Shown one piece after another: positions 34,734 through 45,772 of a stretch of 64,000 nt of DNA (the stretch's first letter is position 1; each line of letters begins with the position of its first letter). The position numbers were made by a program, and so were the translations under genes. Source of the stretch: Bryum argenteum (lineage: Eukaryota > Streptophyta > Bryopsida > Bryales > Bryaceae); contig CM073321.1 in NCBI GenBank assembly GCA_037043015.1, positions 15,373,001 to 15,437,000 of the forward strand, in the 5' to 3' direction. The notes beneath the pieces are model-generated. The model searched no databases. It was given only the letters and a program-made list of their open reading frames with translations, and was not told where the DNA came from.

Positions 34734-36854
34734 CTACCTCTTTCTCTTCGAGCTCACTTCATGCTTCGGCCATTTCGGGGGTGTTGCTGCAATCCGGCCC
34801 GCCTTGACTCTCTTGCCTATGTCGGTTACGAACTCCTCGTCACTCTCGTCCTCTTCCGTATTAGCATCGCTCTTTAATTCTTCTTGTTCTGAAACGTTGA
34901 TGCCGATCTCGTGGAGCTTCTGAGCGGCTGGGGATTTCTCCCACTCTTTGCTCGTAAGCCGCCTTGCCACTGAGCGGGTATTCTTGGCCGGAGAATCAGA
35001 TGGGTCGGATGCGCCTTCCTCTATCTTCACCTTACCGTTGGCCGGACTCGAAGGTCTTGCATCCGTCCGCTGAACTTCGACCGAATCAGGCGGCCCAACC
35101 GGAGTCTGTGTTGGCGTACCTGCAATGGCCGGAGTTGAGGCCGTTTCCGTAATCCGCTCACGGACGGAGTCCAACACCGCCTTTACTTCCTTGTTGCTCG
35201 CCTTGATCTTTATCGCGTACGTCTTAGCTGCCAGCAGTAACTTGCGGAAGGTGTCCGCCTTGAAAACTTCCGACTCGAGGATTCCAACCTCAAACAGATT
35301 TGCTCTTTGGAGGACCTCGGCCGGATTCTCACAGATCTCCAGGAGCTTGACCACCTGCTCGTAAGAGGTTTGAATGGCTTGTCTATCGATGGCAAGCTCG
35401 TCCTCCCTTTGCTTCATCGTATCTCTTAGGCGTCGATTGTCGATCGTGAGCTTCGTGATCTGCCTCTATAACTGTTGATAGCGCTCCTCGATCGGCTTGG
35501 AGTCCCAGATCGTCATCACTTCCATCAACGTCTGCACTCCAAACTCCTTACACATCTTTGCTATCATCTCCTGATAGTCGAAGTACGTAGTGCAGGCATC
35601 CGTAAAGTGGTGCCATGCCCTCATCATTGGATCCGGGTGGTTTGGGGAGGATATGGCCGGCCGGAGTCTAGGGTCGTTGGGCTGGATCGGGGTTTTCCAA
35701 TCCGCTCCAACCTCCGCCTTGTCCCTAGCCGTAGGAGTTTGGCCACGATCGGTGTGAACTCCGACTGAGGCCGGACGCTAAGTAGGGGACATGGACGGAA
35801 GTATTATTACCTCTCGTGCTGCTGGCGGGGTCGGCTCGCAAACCGGCTCTTGGGGCGCTTCCGGCTCCACCTCTTCGTCCTTGGATCCAGCCTCCTCTTC
35901 CTCATCCGAGTAGACAACCTTGCTGTCTACGTCCTCCTCGGATTCGAACACGCCCTGGTTTTGCGCTGCCAACGCCATCTTGTACGTGTTCTCCTCGTCA
36001 TCCCTCAAAACCTCCTCCTTGTGATATAAGTGGTAAAGGAAGGGGGTTATGGGACTCGGCCGGGTCTTACCAACATTCTCCGCAAGCCGGACGACCAAGT
36101 CCCGGATGATGATGCCCCACTCTACCTCACGCTCTCCACGAAGCGAGCCAAGGACGGTGTTGGCGAGCCGGACGGTGATTCGATACGACTTTTCCGCATG
36201 AATGATCGGCGCCAAGAACATCACCACCGCGCGCTCCCTTGGGTCCTTGCAGTCCTCCACCGCGTATCCATTGTTCTTGTGCGGCTTCTCGTGAAAAGCC
36301 GTCTTCGCCCACTTGTGTTTCCGCCCGCATAACCCGACGCCGTTGTTTCCGACAAAGCCGTAAACGGCCCTCCAGTGGTTGGTTATCCAAGTCGGTGGCT
36401 TGCCTCTGACCGTCCCCTCGAACTCGTTCAGCGCGCCTTTCTTTATCTCGCGCACCATCTCTGCATCACGTATTCCCCACGGAGTGTCCAGCAGGCCGGA
36501 AAGCTCCATTCGATCGAGGTCTTCCTCCAACACCTTTTCTGCGTCTTCGGTCGGAATGACCGGAAGCACTAACTTAATAGAAATCTTGAGCTCCTCCCGA
36601 GCCAGAGTGGAAGCAAATGCCGATCCTGCCATCAAAAAGTAGAACGAAAGAAAGTAGCGAGTGGCTGGGTTGAGATCGGCCAGGGGGCCGGATTTGAACA
36701 GCAGGACGGAAAGCAAGGAGCAGAAAGCAGGATCGCATGAAGGCGAGAAAGCAGGAAAGCGAGAAGGCAGGTAACAACAAGAGCGGACGGGTCGCGTTTT
36801 ATAGGGAGGGTCGGATTCAATTCCGACCATCATACCCTGTCCGTACGCCATCAT
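34734..36854 (-). pseudogene. gag-like / plant transposon protein (copy 2, CCGG-rich)
   Basis: Two long minus frames in the same phase (36854-35778 and 35417-34734) are separated by a stretch that is also in frame but holds TAG stops at 35778 and near 35466, so they were one protein of about 700 residues. A likely start is MAGSAFASTLAREELK near 36630. Features: NEFEGTVRGKPPTWITNHW, SYRITVRLANTVLGSLRGER, VEWGIIIRDLVVRLAENVG, an acidic linker (VVYSDEEEEAGSKDEEVEPE), a helix around LAAKTYAIKIKASNKEVKAV, and a Ser/Pro/Glu-rich tail ending in basic KHEVSSKRKR. This resembles plant transposon gag-like proteins of non-autonomous elements. CCGG, mostly in TCCGG or GCCGG contexts, recurs every few tens of bases. 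Confidence 0.55.
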
Positions 36855-38232
36855 GGCCGTCCTCGTACGGAGCCGTCTTTGGCACCCCCTGTCATTACTG
36901 TCCTTCCACCCACTCTCGCCTTCAGCCGCCGTCTTTAAACCCTGTCTAGCTTTTGACAGTACGTCCTCGTCGTTTGAGTACGGAGTACGGGTTCATGAAC
37001 CCGTTCTTCTTATTAAAAACTACATTCTAAAGTTACTACGTAATTGTTTAAACTTATTTGCCTTATAGTATACGACCTATCACATACTTAGGTCGGATTC
37101 TAGACACTATACTTATTCTTATTGCGCATTTAAACATATTAAGCACCCAATCGAAAAAACAGGGTCCGACATCCTTTCTAGTTTGAGAGACAATATTTCT
37201 CCGTGCCTACAGACGGGTCAACTTCTGAACAAAATGCATGGAAAGGAGAGAAGGCAGAAGGGGGAAAGCAAGCACATTGACAAAATGCAAGTGAGTCTTG
37301 TACTTTTACTACGACACTATATACTTGTGCTTGTAGATGATCTACGAGTTTGTGATGGCCAAATCTAAAAGGAACATAAAGAGTCGGTGCCACCACTTGT
37401 GGCTCTTGCTCTAAGTAGTATACACTCCTTTCAATTGGTCACTGACATCAACCCCCTTGATCTTTGTAGTATATTCAAAATACATGGGAGATTTAGGGAT
37501 TAGGGTAGTCTTATCATTGGCAAACCTTCGCATGACTACGCAAAACTAATCGATTAGGTCACAAAGGCTTGGCACGGGAAGACGAAAGAAGCATGAGCTT
37601 CTTATCAACCCAAACTACGGAGCACAATCAACCCTCCCTTGTAGTATGCATCATCCAATCCATACGTCCTTGAGGTCTTTTCGCCCACTTTTTCTTTTCA
37701 GCCAATAAGCTTGGCAAACTAATTCAATTCCCAACCGTCACGGTTCCATAAGTTCCCAAACCATACATAAGGCCTTATTCATTAAATTGTGACACATTGA
37801 AGTCTCAATTTAATCTCTGCTATAAATAGACTTGTAAATATGCAAATTAAATTGAGACATTCCATTAAATTGATACTTTTGAGTGTTAAGTTATCGTTAA
37901 AATTTATTTTGAAATAGATTAAGTGTTTATATCAAACATCGCATGAGACAATACAAAGTGATTATTTGTTAAACCAATTTGAGACATTCCATTAAATTGA
38001 GATTCTCAAAATCACTTTTCCAAGGTAAATTTTTAGTTAGAATGATATGCTATTTATTTCCAAATTGGATAGAAGAAGTAAATACAAAGTCCGCTTTGCA
38101 CAATCTACTAGCTAGAATACAACTATCAAGGGAATTATTCTATCTATTTCCCACCAAGCAATATCATAACAAAGAAATGCCCCTTTAGACACTAAGACAC
38201 TCTACAATGTGAAGCTTCAACATCTAAAGCAT
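36855..38232. other. no gene; repeat near right end
   Basis: Flank of the gag-like unit and of the first DUF7869-like gene. Contains two copies of AAATTGAGACATTCC with ATTAAATTGA (near 37846-37873 and 37977-38002) and related ATTAAATTGTGACA (near 37785), possibly subterminal repeats of the DUF7869 element. Confidence 0.45.
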
Positions 38233-40070
38233 ATATGATCCTTCTGAAGTAGATGCGTCGTCTTCAGAGTTTGTTGTAAAAGCATTCACTGATGCCTTGA
38301 TGATGTCAATTTGAGTCGTTGGTATAGCTATCTTCAAATTTGAAGTGGATCGCGCGCTCTTGGCTTCCAGGCTGTCATCAAACATGATGTGTTAGACCAT
38401 GTTGGATCCATTGTTCGATCTTTCCGCCACACATTCCCTTTTTTTGTGTCTCATTCGACATACGTGTCCATATTGATATGTTTTCTAGGTGCAGGAGCCT
38501 AATATTGAATTTGGATCATATGTGTATGTCCGGGATCCGGACTTGAATTTGTTAAGGCTCTAGCAAGCCATAATGGCCCTAAGTCATCCTCTACGGGACG
38601 CACTGCAACAAAATATTTTGGAAACGTATCGTGATTTATACGGAATGAAGCACACGGACGATCACGGACACGCCCAGCAAAGGGTGCATCCTCCGCATCC
38701 TCTTCCTGTGAAGTGCCATCTCCATGCATGAAGTCAACCTCGTCAAGGACAATTCTTGAAGCCGGCCAAAATCCATCAACTAAACTTTCACGTGGCTCGA
38801 TCGATGCATTGAGAGCAGCTCGAACACCTTTCCAATAATCTCTTGAAGGATTGTTTTGCCGTCTAAATTCTCCTGAGACATCCTCATCAGCCATTCTTGT
38901 CCAATGTGCAATATACCCATCTAGCCCTTTCTTAACATCATTAAGTGAACTATTATGTTCTAGAATGACACATTTCGGTGAACTAGATGGAACACAAGGT
39001 CTTCCATCTTCAGTCACACTCCACAAGCGAATCTTGTTGCCATATTGTGGTAGCCAATCCTTGTTAGTACACAAATTCTTGTACTCCATTAGACGCCACC
39101 CATTGGAATCCATGCAGAATTTGAATTGCTTTGCCGTGGAATGACCCCATAGAAAGTCATCGCCTGTGCCCTGATAACCATCGCAAAATTCCTTGAAATT
39201 GGGAACCTCCTTAATTATATGGAGAATGACAGGTTGTGTTTCACAGTCCAGAAAGGTTTTTAATAAGCCGTGGGATTGTCGGATAGTCATTTATATTCAA
39301 CTTCGAGCTCCATTGGCCGAACATGACATCTATATCTTCATGCGTGTGTCTAACTATGAGGAAGTTCATGTACCCTTCACGAGAAATTCCTTTGTATATA
39401 AGGAGTGAACAAAAGGCCAAAAGCCATCTATTATTATTATTCCCTGAAACATTATCTAGCTGCAAGACTAGTATATGGGGCAAAGCTTGAGCAGGAACAG
39501 GAGCATCAGGTTGAGGAAGAAGGGAGTCAACGCATGTATCTGAATCTTGCAGAACTGCATTGGATAATGTCGATCGAGTATTCTCATTTGAAAAGAGCTT
39601 ACGAGATGAATTCCTAGGTTGTCCTTTGAGATCACGTAGGAGCTTTGCAAGACATCCAATGGTTGAGTTAGAATTTGCGGGGAAGATACCAAGGCTATAG
39701 TGCGCGAATAAAACATCTCCATGACCATGGGCAGTCATTCCCGTAACCACAACAGGCATTTTTGTGTAAGAATCCGTTGCGTTGGACTTGTGAGAAAAGT
39801 GTGGAGACGCAATCTTGGAGTGATCCATTTTATCATGAATGATGTTCAGCAGCTTTTGAAGAGAATCATCGGAAACGGTCCAGTTGAAATAGTATAGTTC
39901 TCTATGTGCTCGTTGAGAGGTGAGGTGATTTTCAAATTTTTTCGACCACTTTTGCTGTGCATATGATAGAGGTGTGCAAACGCTTTGGAGTTGCTTGTAT
40001 CTATCACACAGGCCACATCGGCAAAAATTAACACCTCGAGCCTTTGGGGCAAATTCTGGAAATGAAGAAC
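38233..40070 (-). pseudogene. DUF7869-like putative transposase, copy 1 (5'-truncated, frameshifted)
   Basis: Reading leftward: a Cys pair in VNFCRCGLCDRYKQLQS, YYFNWTVSDDSLQKLL, the first acidic motif NIIHDKMDHSKIASPHF, GMTAHGHGDVLFAHYSLG, the second motif ILVLQLDNVSGNNNNRWLL, and the third VRHTHEDIDVMFGQWSSKL. This D..D(N)..H-x-E-D-I-D pattern is that of the DUF7869 family, suspected to be an RNase-H-like transposase (family knowledge plus inference). Past a frame change near 39250 come IIKEVPNFKEFCDGYQG and a C-terminal region ending QIQY; a separate last exon (about 38398-38233) has IAIPTTQIDIIKASVNAF. The N-terminal 200 or more residues seen in copy 2 are absent. Aligns throughout with copy 2 at 41592-44468 but is clearly diverged. 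Confidence 0.6.
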
Positions 40071-41591
40071 TGTAAAACGTTTTTCAATGGGTTAAGAGAA
40101 ACCCAAAGAAGGTAGATAGGGGAGTTCTTTGTCGGGAGAGTCTAAGTCGGTCAAAGTTATGCAATTATGGTCACGAATAGAAGAAAAATTAACAATGGTT
40201 TACAAATAATTATAAGTGCTCATTCTTTATTCACTAACACTTTCTTTTAAATCAATGTAAATTTCCGGTTTCAAGTATTCATGTGTTCCATTAAATTATT
40301 CAAAGTTCATTGTCTTCACAATTTATGTACTCCAAACAACCCAAAGCATACACACAAGTATACTTCCAATTTCAATACAAACAATTGGTTTGTAATTTCT
40401 TATTACTCTCAACAATGTTTACAATTTCCAAACTTATTCTCCAATTCATTCAACACTCATGGATCCATTGATTATTCATTAAGTATTATTTATATATTTC
40501 ATAATTTGTTGTTAAAACAACGATTTGTTTTACAAACTCTTTCACAACTCTAAAGTCAATCTTCACAATTCACAGATTCACAGTTTTTTTGAGTGCGGGA
40601 TACACATTTCACTCTTATGTGTTCAAAACACAAATAGGCTTCTTTCTCCTACTAGTATCTCTCAATTTTGTATTCACAACTTTCCATTTCACTCATGACC
40701 GTTCATTTGCTAGCTTTTCACTTAATTTCCCTTCTAATCTTATTTTAGACTTCTATTCGCACTTAAAAAGGAAAATGAAAGGTAATGCAAGCTTTTATCA
40801 CATGAAAAGTCAAAAACATGCTCAAAGTCCAAAAAAATATGTACTACATAGCCCCCTCCTCTATATGTTTGCGTCGCCGCAAATATGAACACATAGAAAA
40901 TAATAGAACCATCTAACGGCGATGACCATTCCTAGGATATCCTCCGGTCCTCCTATCTATGTGTTCCAAGGCTCCAGTAATCGGTGCATCCGTCGCCACG
41001 AGCTAGGGGTTGTCGCGGCGCTGTTGCTGGAGAAAACGGTCTATAGGCCTCATATTCAAGTTGCCAAACTCAATTATCATGGTAAGATGTGCACCAATGA
41101 TAAAATGAGTCAAACACATAGCCTCCAAAAGTCGGTTAAACCCCATATTTGTTAAATTTTGGAACATTTTTATCTCCCAAATTAAAACAAGACAACGGAT
41201 GAAGCAAAAATCAACATTTAGAGGGGTTTCACCATAGGCATATGTACTTTGAATTTACTAATTTCCATTATATTTGGAGATGATATGAGACCTCTTGAAT
41301 CTTAGAAAATATGTTTATCTTAAAATACGTTTCCAACCATACATATATTTGATACGATATATGTCAAGATTAACATACCAACAAGAGATAATTTTCTTTC
41401 AATTGATAATAATGATGGAGTCAACTTAAACAATCTTCTTATACAAAATAAATATATTGAATGTGGATAGTAAAACAAACAAGTATATAATACTCTATAT
41501 ACTAAATATCAAAGTAATATATATGTCAATACCAAGTTTAAGTACTAACACACCTACTTCCATAATAAATACTATATACTAAGAGACTACT
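40071..41591. other. AT-rich gap between the two DUF7869-like genes
   Basis: No supported gene. A short frame at 40922-41155 has no recognisable family. Confidence 0.45.
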
Positions 41592-44468
41592 CTTGAGAAG
41601 ATGAAGCAAGCTCCCGTAAAGAAGCCTTGATGATTTCGACCTGCTTCTTGGGTATTGTAATAATAGCGTCTATACCTTCACTGCTTTCCTCGTCAGAATG
41701 CGTAATTCTTGATTTCCAAGCAGTGAAAATAGCATCTGTAGGTTGCGATGATACATCTACACATTTCTCAACAGTCCAACGAAGCTATCTATTTGTATCT
41801 CAATCTTTGTAATACTTCAGAATTTAATTGGAGCGTAACATTGGATGGAAGAACTGGATGTCGACCGTATTGGGTAGGTCTGGGTTTGAATTTAGATCAG
41901 ACATTGCTCGCCTGAGCCAGAAAGGCCAGCCATCAGTGCCGCATGGACGTAGTGCAACAAAATAATCCTTATAAAGGTCACGTCCAACTCGAAATGAGGG
42001 AGCAGGACGATCACGTCTCTGGCCAACAAAATGATCATCGTCGTCGTACTCTTCGCGTACATTCCCTTCTAAAGTAAACTCATCTTCCATAGCATGTGCA
42101 AGTCGAGTTGACGGCCAAAAACCATGTTGTAACGGTAATGGATCCTTCAAACTTGACGGAATCCCATTTTGCGACGACGCAAGTACATCCATGGATATAC
42201 AAAGAGCATCTTCAACGCCTCTCCAGTAATATGAGAGAGGCTCGTACAATCTCCGCGATTTAATTGACTCACGTAATAATCGTTCCCAATGATCAACAAA
42301 GCCTGAAATCCCTTTCACTACCTCAGGCAAATGGCGCATCTCGTTTGGACGCATAGCATCGGGTTCACCACGTGGCCATAATGATCTGCCTTGAGAATCC
42401 TCCTTCCACAATTTAATACGAGCATGATCACCTCTACGAAGCCATATCTTGTCGTGACAGAAAAATTTGTACTTCATTACGGGGCATCCACTGGGATCCA
42501 TGTAAAACTTGAATTGATGGGCTTTCGTATGCCCCACCAATGCTTTGTCGCCGTCTAACATCCACTCTTCAATGAATTTCTTGAAGTCCGGAACCTCTTG
42601 AACGAGGTGTGGAATAACTGGAAGTTTCTCTATCCTCATAGAAGATTTCATGAGAAGAGGAATGGTAGGATAATCCTCCTTTTGCAACGCCATGCTTCAA
42701 CGCCCAAATAACGCATCTATGTCATCATGAGTGTAACCAATAGCATAAAGTTAACGGATATCTCTCGGAATACTGGTTTTGCTACCAAAAGAGACCAGAG
42801 ACTGAAGACGAATCTATTCTTGTTATCACTCACAGCATTATCCATTTGGACATTCAAAACTAGAGGCAAAGGCCTTGCTGGAACTAGGATGTTAGGAATC
42901 CGGCCTCATGGATCCATACACACCTCTGAACCTCGTAAAAGAGCAGTATACAGTGGATGCAACGAGGGCTCTGTAAAGAGTTGTCTAGATGAGGATTTAG
43001 GTGCAACTTCTAGGTCCCGCAAAAGTTTTGCAAACGAGCCAACCGTTTAATTGGCATCATGTGAATAAACATCTAGTCCATAATGAGTGTAACGCTGATC
43101 TACATGACCATGAGCGAGAATTCCCGTAACTGCAAGAGGTAACTTCATGACCCCGTCTATGTTCTTCACCTTATGAGACAAGGCAGGTGATGTTGTCTTT
43201 CAGTGGTCCATCTTGTCATGCATAATGGTCAAAACATCTTGAGGCGACTCCTTAAACCTAAAGCGGTTGAGGTAGTATAAGTCTCTGTGCGCATATGCAG
43301 AATCTAAGTGCACATTCAACTTCCTCGACCATATAAGAGATGATTGTGTCCCAGGAAGAGTGAGCTTCATCAATGATTGTAACTCATCACACTTAGAGCA
43401 ACGCGCGAAATTGTCCCCCGATCTTTTGGCATAGTATTCTGGATAGCTGAGGCGGCAAATCTTACTAAGGTTTGAAGTTGACACCGGCGGGAGCTCACAC
43501 TCTTCAAGGTGATCATCAAGAAGAAGAATTTGGTCCTTCCACTTAAAACTTGAAGGAAGTACCTTGGCAACGACCTTCTTCCCTCATGGAAGGCTCCGGG
43601 ACTTGTGAGGCATGTGATCGGCATGTCTATCAAGTATTGCCTTTGAGATGGCAGAAGCAACAATCGTATGCCTCCTAAGCTTTCGCAAGCCCGTGTTACC
43701 GTGTAACTGAGCCTTGTGCCCTTCAGCTGGACTCTGGGCGTTGCGATAAAACGTACCGTCGCTCACGCCCATGATTTTCATCCACGCAATTGGACAAACA
43801 TCGATACCCTCTAGAGTGACGACATTTCGCCTTTCAGCATTTCTATGGAATTGCCTATGGACATCGAAATTGACGTGATTCTTGAACTGCACAATTGTCT
43901 TGTCGTACATGTGACACCTGAGAACCTTAATCTTCTCCCTTGAGTATAGTTGAGCACAGTTGTGCCTATAGCAGGTATTACATGCGACCGCATTGATTGA
44001 CTCCGCTGTCATCAGAAACTGTGCTTTGCGCGAAACTGGAGTAGACTCATTCTTTGAAGAATTATCATACGATCGAGTTCAAGATGACTCATGCCGTCGA
44101 CTACGTTCCCGGACCCATCTGTTGTAAACATCTTGCTGTCTATGGTCAAAAAGACTAAGACCGTCTAGAAGGACTTGTTGGATGGGCCACGACTTAAAGT
44201 AGTATATCCAGTCGTTTGGATCCCCGACCGCAACAAACAAAGTTGAAACTTGCACAACAACTCGGGAATCACCGAGTAGGCCATTACAATCAGGTACAGC
44301 GCTAGATCGTAGGTGTTGAAGAAAACCCTCAGCGATTTTGAGTCCTTCGGAATCAAGCATTGCAACAGTCCTCCCTCTCCAGAGCCGTGGAGGAACAACT
44401 TGAGCAGCAAGTAAACCAGGATTCATAGGTGCATCGCCAAAAGTGTCATCGTCTGAAGAGGAATCCAT
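41592..44468 (-). pseudogene. DUF7869-like putative transposase, copy 2 (many stops)
   Basis: ATG at 44468 (MDSSSDDDTFGDAP). N-terminal part LFVAVGDPNDWIYYFKSWPI; then a Cys-rich part ACNTCYRHNCAQLY, GIDVCPIAWMKIMGVSDGTF, and DRHADHMPHKSRSLP; then RCSKCDELQSLMKL, VLTIMHDKMDH, GILAHGHVDQRYTHYGLD, LNVQMDNAVSDNKNRFVFSL, and YTHDDIDALFGR. The C-terminal half (QEVPDFKKFIEEW, RRDRPAPSFRVGRDLYKD) and last exon (IITIPKKQVEIIKASLRELA) follow. In-frame stops lie at 44079, 43584, about 43199, 43048, about 42892, about 42693 and twice near 41790, with a frame change near 42760; most of them are TGA. So it is dead, although the three acidic motifs are still readable. The palindrome array starts 80 bp upstream. 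Confidence 0.65.
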
Positions 44469-44548
44469 CCTGAAATATATTTTCACAAGGCTAAAATTTA
44501 TTTGAACAAAAGCATGGTATGAGAAACGTATGAGAAACGAACACATGC

Positions 44549-45077
44549 AGTTTAGCTCGACTCGAGCTAAACTCACTAAGAGAATACTATCTATAGTGTA
44601 GCTCGACTCGAGCTAAACTGCATTATGTATTTGATCAATTAGTTTAGCTCGCCTCGAGCTACACTATCTAACCTACACCGCCTTGCAGTAAAGCTGGACT
44701 CGAGCAGAAGTGGGAATACAGCCGCGCTTTAGATTAGCTCAACACCAGCTAAACAGATTCACCAGATACATATTAGAGTTTAGCTCGACTCGAGCTAAAC
44801 TGTCCGACAAGTTGCCTACAGCAGTTTAGCTCGACTCGAGCTAAACTGCATATATATGCATGCAGTACAGTTTAGGTCGGGTTGACGTAAACCGCAGAAA
44901 TATGCATGTTCTACAGTTTAGCTCGAATCGAGCTAAACTACATAAACATACATGCCTTACAGTTTAGCTCGACTCGAGCTAAACTGCAGAAATTTGCATG
45001 CCATACAGTTTAGCTCGGCTCGAGCTAAACTGCAGAAATATGCACGGCATACAGTTTAGCTCGACTCGAGCTAAACT
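44549..45077. repeat. 46-bp-period array, twelve units with a 25-nt palindrome
   Basis: Twelve units starting at 44549, 44595, 44641, 44687, 44731, 44777, 44823, 44869, 44915, 44961, 45007 and 45053; all pitches are 46 bp except two (44 then 46). Each unit begins with a 25-nt palindrome: arm AGTTTAGCTCGA, centre C, arm TCGAGCTAAACT. Five units are perfect (44549, 44777, 44823, 44961, 45053), others carry one to several changes, and 44687, 44731 and 44869 are degenerate. Spacers are 21 nt. Spacers 7-11 are relatives of GCAGAAATATGCATG, but spacers 1-6 show no similarity to one another. The array lies just upstream of the DUF7869-like gene copy 2. Confidence 0.95.
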
Positions 45078-45627
45078 GCATGGCAGAATACAAGACTAGT
45101 CCCGAAAATTCCGGCGGTTTTCACGGGATTTGAATAGAATTCAATTTTCCGTTACAACCAGCGCTCTCCCATTCTATAGTCACACGCAGGAATTAAAATA
45201 TACTCTTGTACCAACGTAATCATCAAATTAAAAGAATATGCCAACAACAACGACTCCGAATGCACAAAGGTGAAGTACAAGCCATTAGAATATAACCATT
45301 GAACAGAAATTATCAACTACTACTACTCAAGATAACGAGAAAACTATAAAGAATAATGAAACAAACAATGCGAGAAGCTGTGCAAAGCAAACTGAACGAC
45401 AAACAATTATGCATAAACGCAATCAAGAAACACGTACGCGAAGGTAGAGGGCGAGATGAAGGAAGCACGGAGAACTCGAATACGTCGATGGAATTCAGCA
45501 CATTGAGAGATTGACAAAAGAATCATTTCGTCCTGGATTTCGAAGGTCATTGCGTAGCGCAATGCTGTTTTCGCGCTATTCCAAAAATAGGAAATGGGAG
45601 AGAATTGACGTTCGGATAATTGAAAAT

Positions 45628-45772
45628 TGGCGGGAACCGAAGTCTCGACAAATGAAAATGGACGCGAACTGAAGTGTCAACAGTGAATAATGGGCGGAAA
45701 CAAAAGTGCCGACATTTGATAATTGGCGGGATTGGGGTTATAGGGTTGAGGGTTTAGGGTTTAGGATTTAGG
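45628..45772. promoter_or_regulatory. 32-bp repeats with E2F-like sites next to a telobox tract
   Basis: Three and a half imperfect units of about 32 bp, beginning TGGCGGGAACCGAAGT, TGGACGCGAACTGAAGT, TGGGCGGAAACAAAAGT and TGGCGGGATT. The GGCGGGA core resembles plant E2F sites (TTTSSCGS) but the T-stretch is short of consensus. Directly to the right come GGGTTTAGGGTTTAGG and related units, i.e. the AAACCCTA telobox in reverse. Both motif types are found in S-phase and growth-linked plant promoters. The region lies between the palindrome array and the AT-rich block. Regulatory role is inference. Confidence 0.35.

Noticed and set aside
35816-36642. Plus-strand Pro/Arg-rich open frames
   Set aside because: They lie opposite the gag-like gene and arise from its CCGG-rich codons; no independent support.
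44549-45077. CRISPR array (25-nt repeats, 21-nt spacers)
   Set aside because: Geometry is similar, but half the spacers are copies of one another, no cas gene is near, and the context is plant nuclear DNA with introns. The same repeat also occurs singly and in introns.
45743-45772. Telomere end or interstitial telomere
   Set aside because: Only two full TTTAGGG units with variants; too short. A telobox-type promoter motif or chance is more likely.
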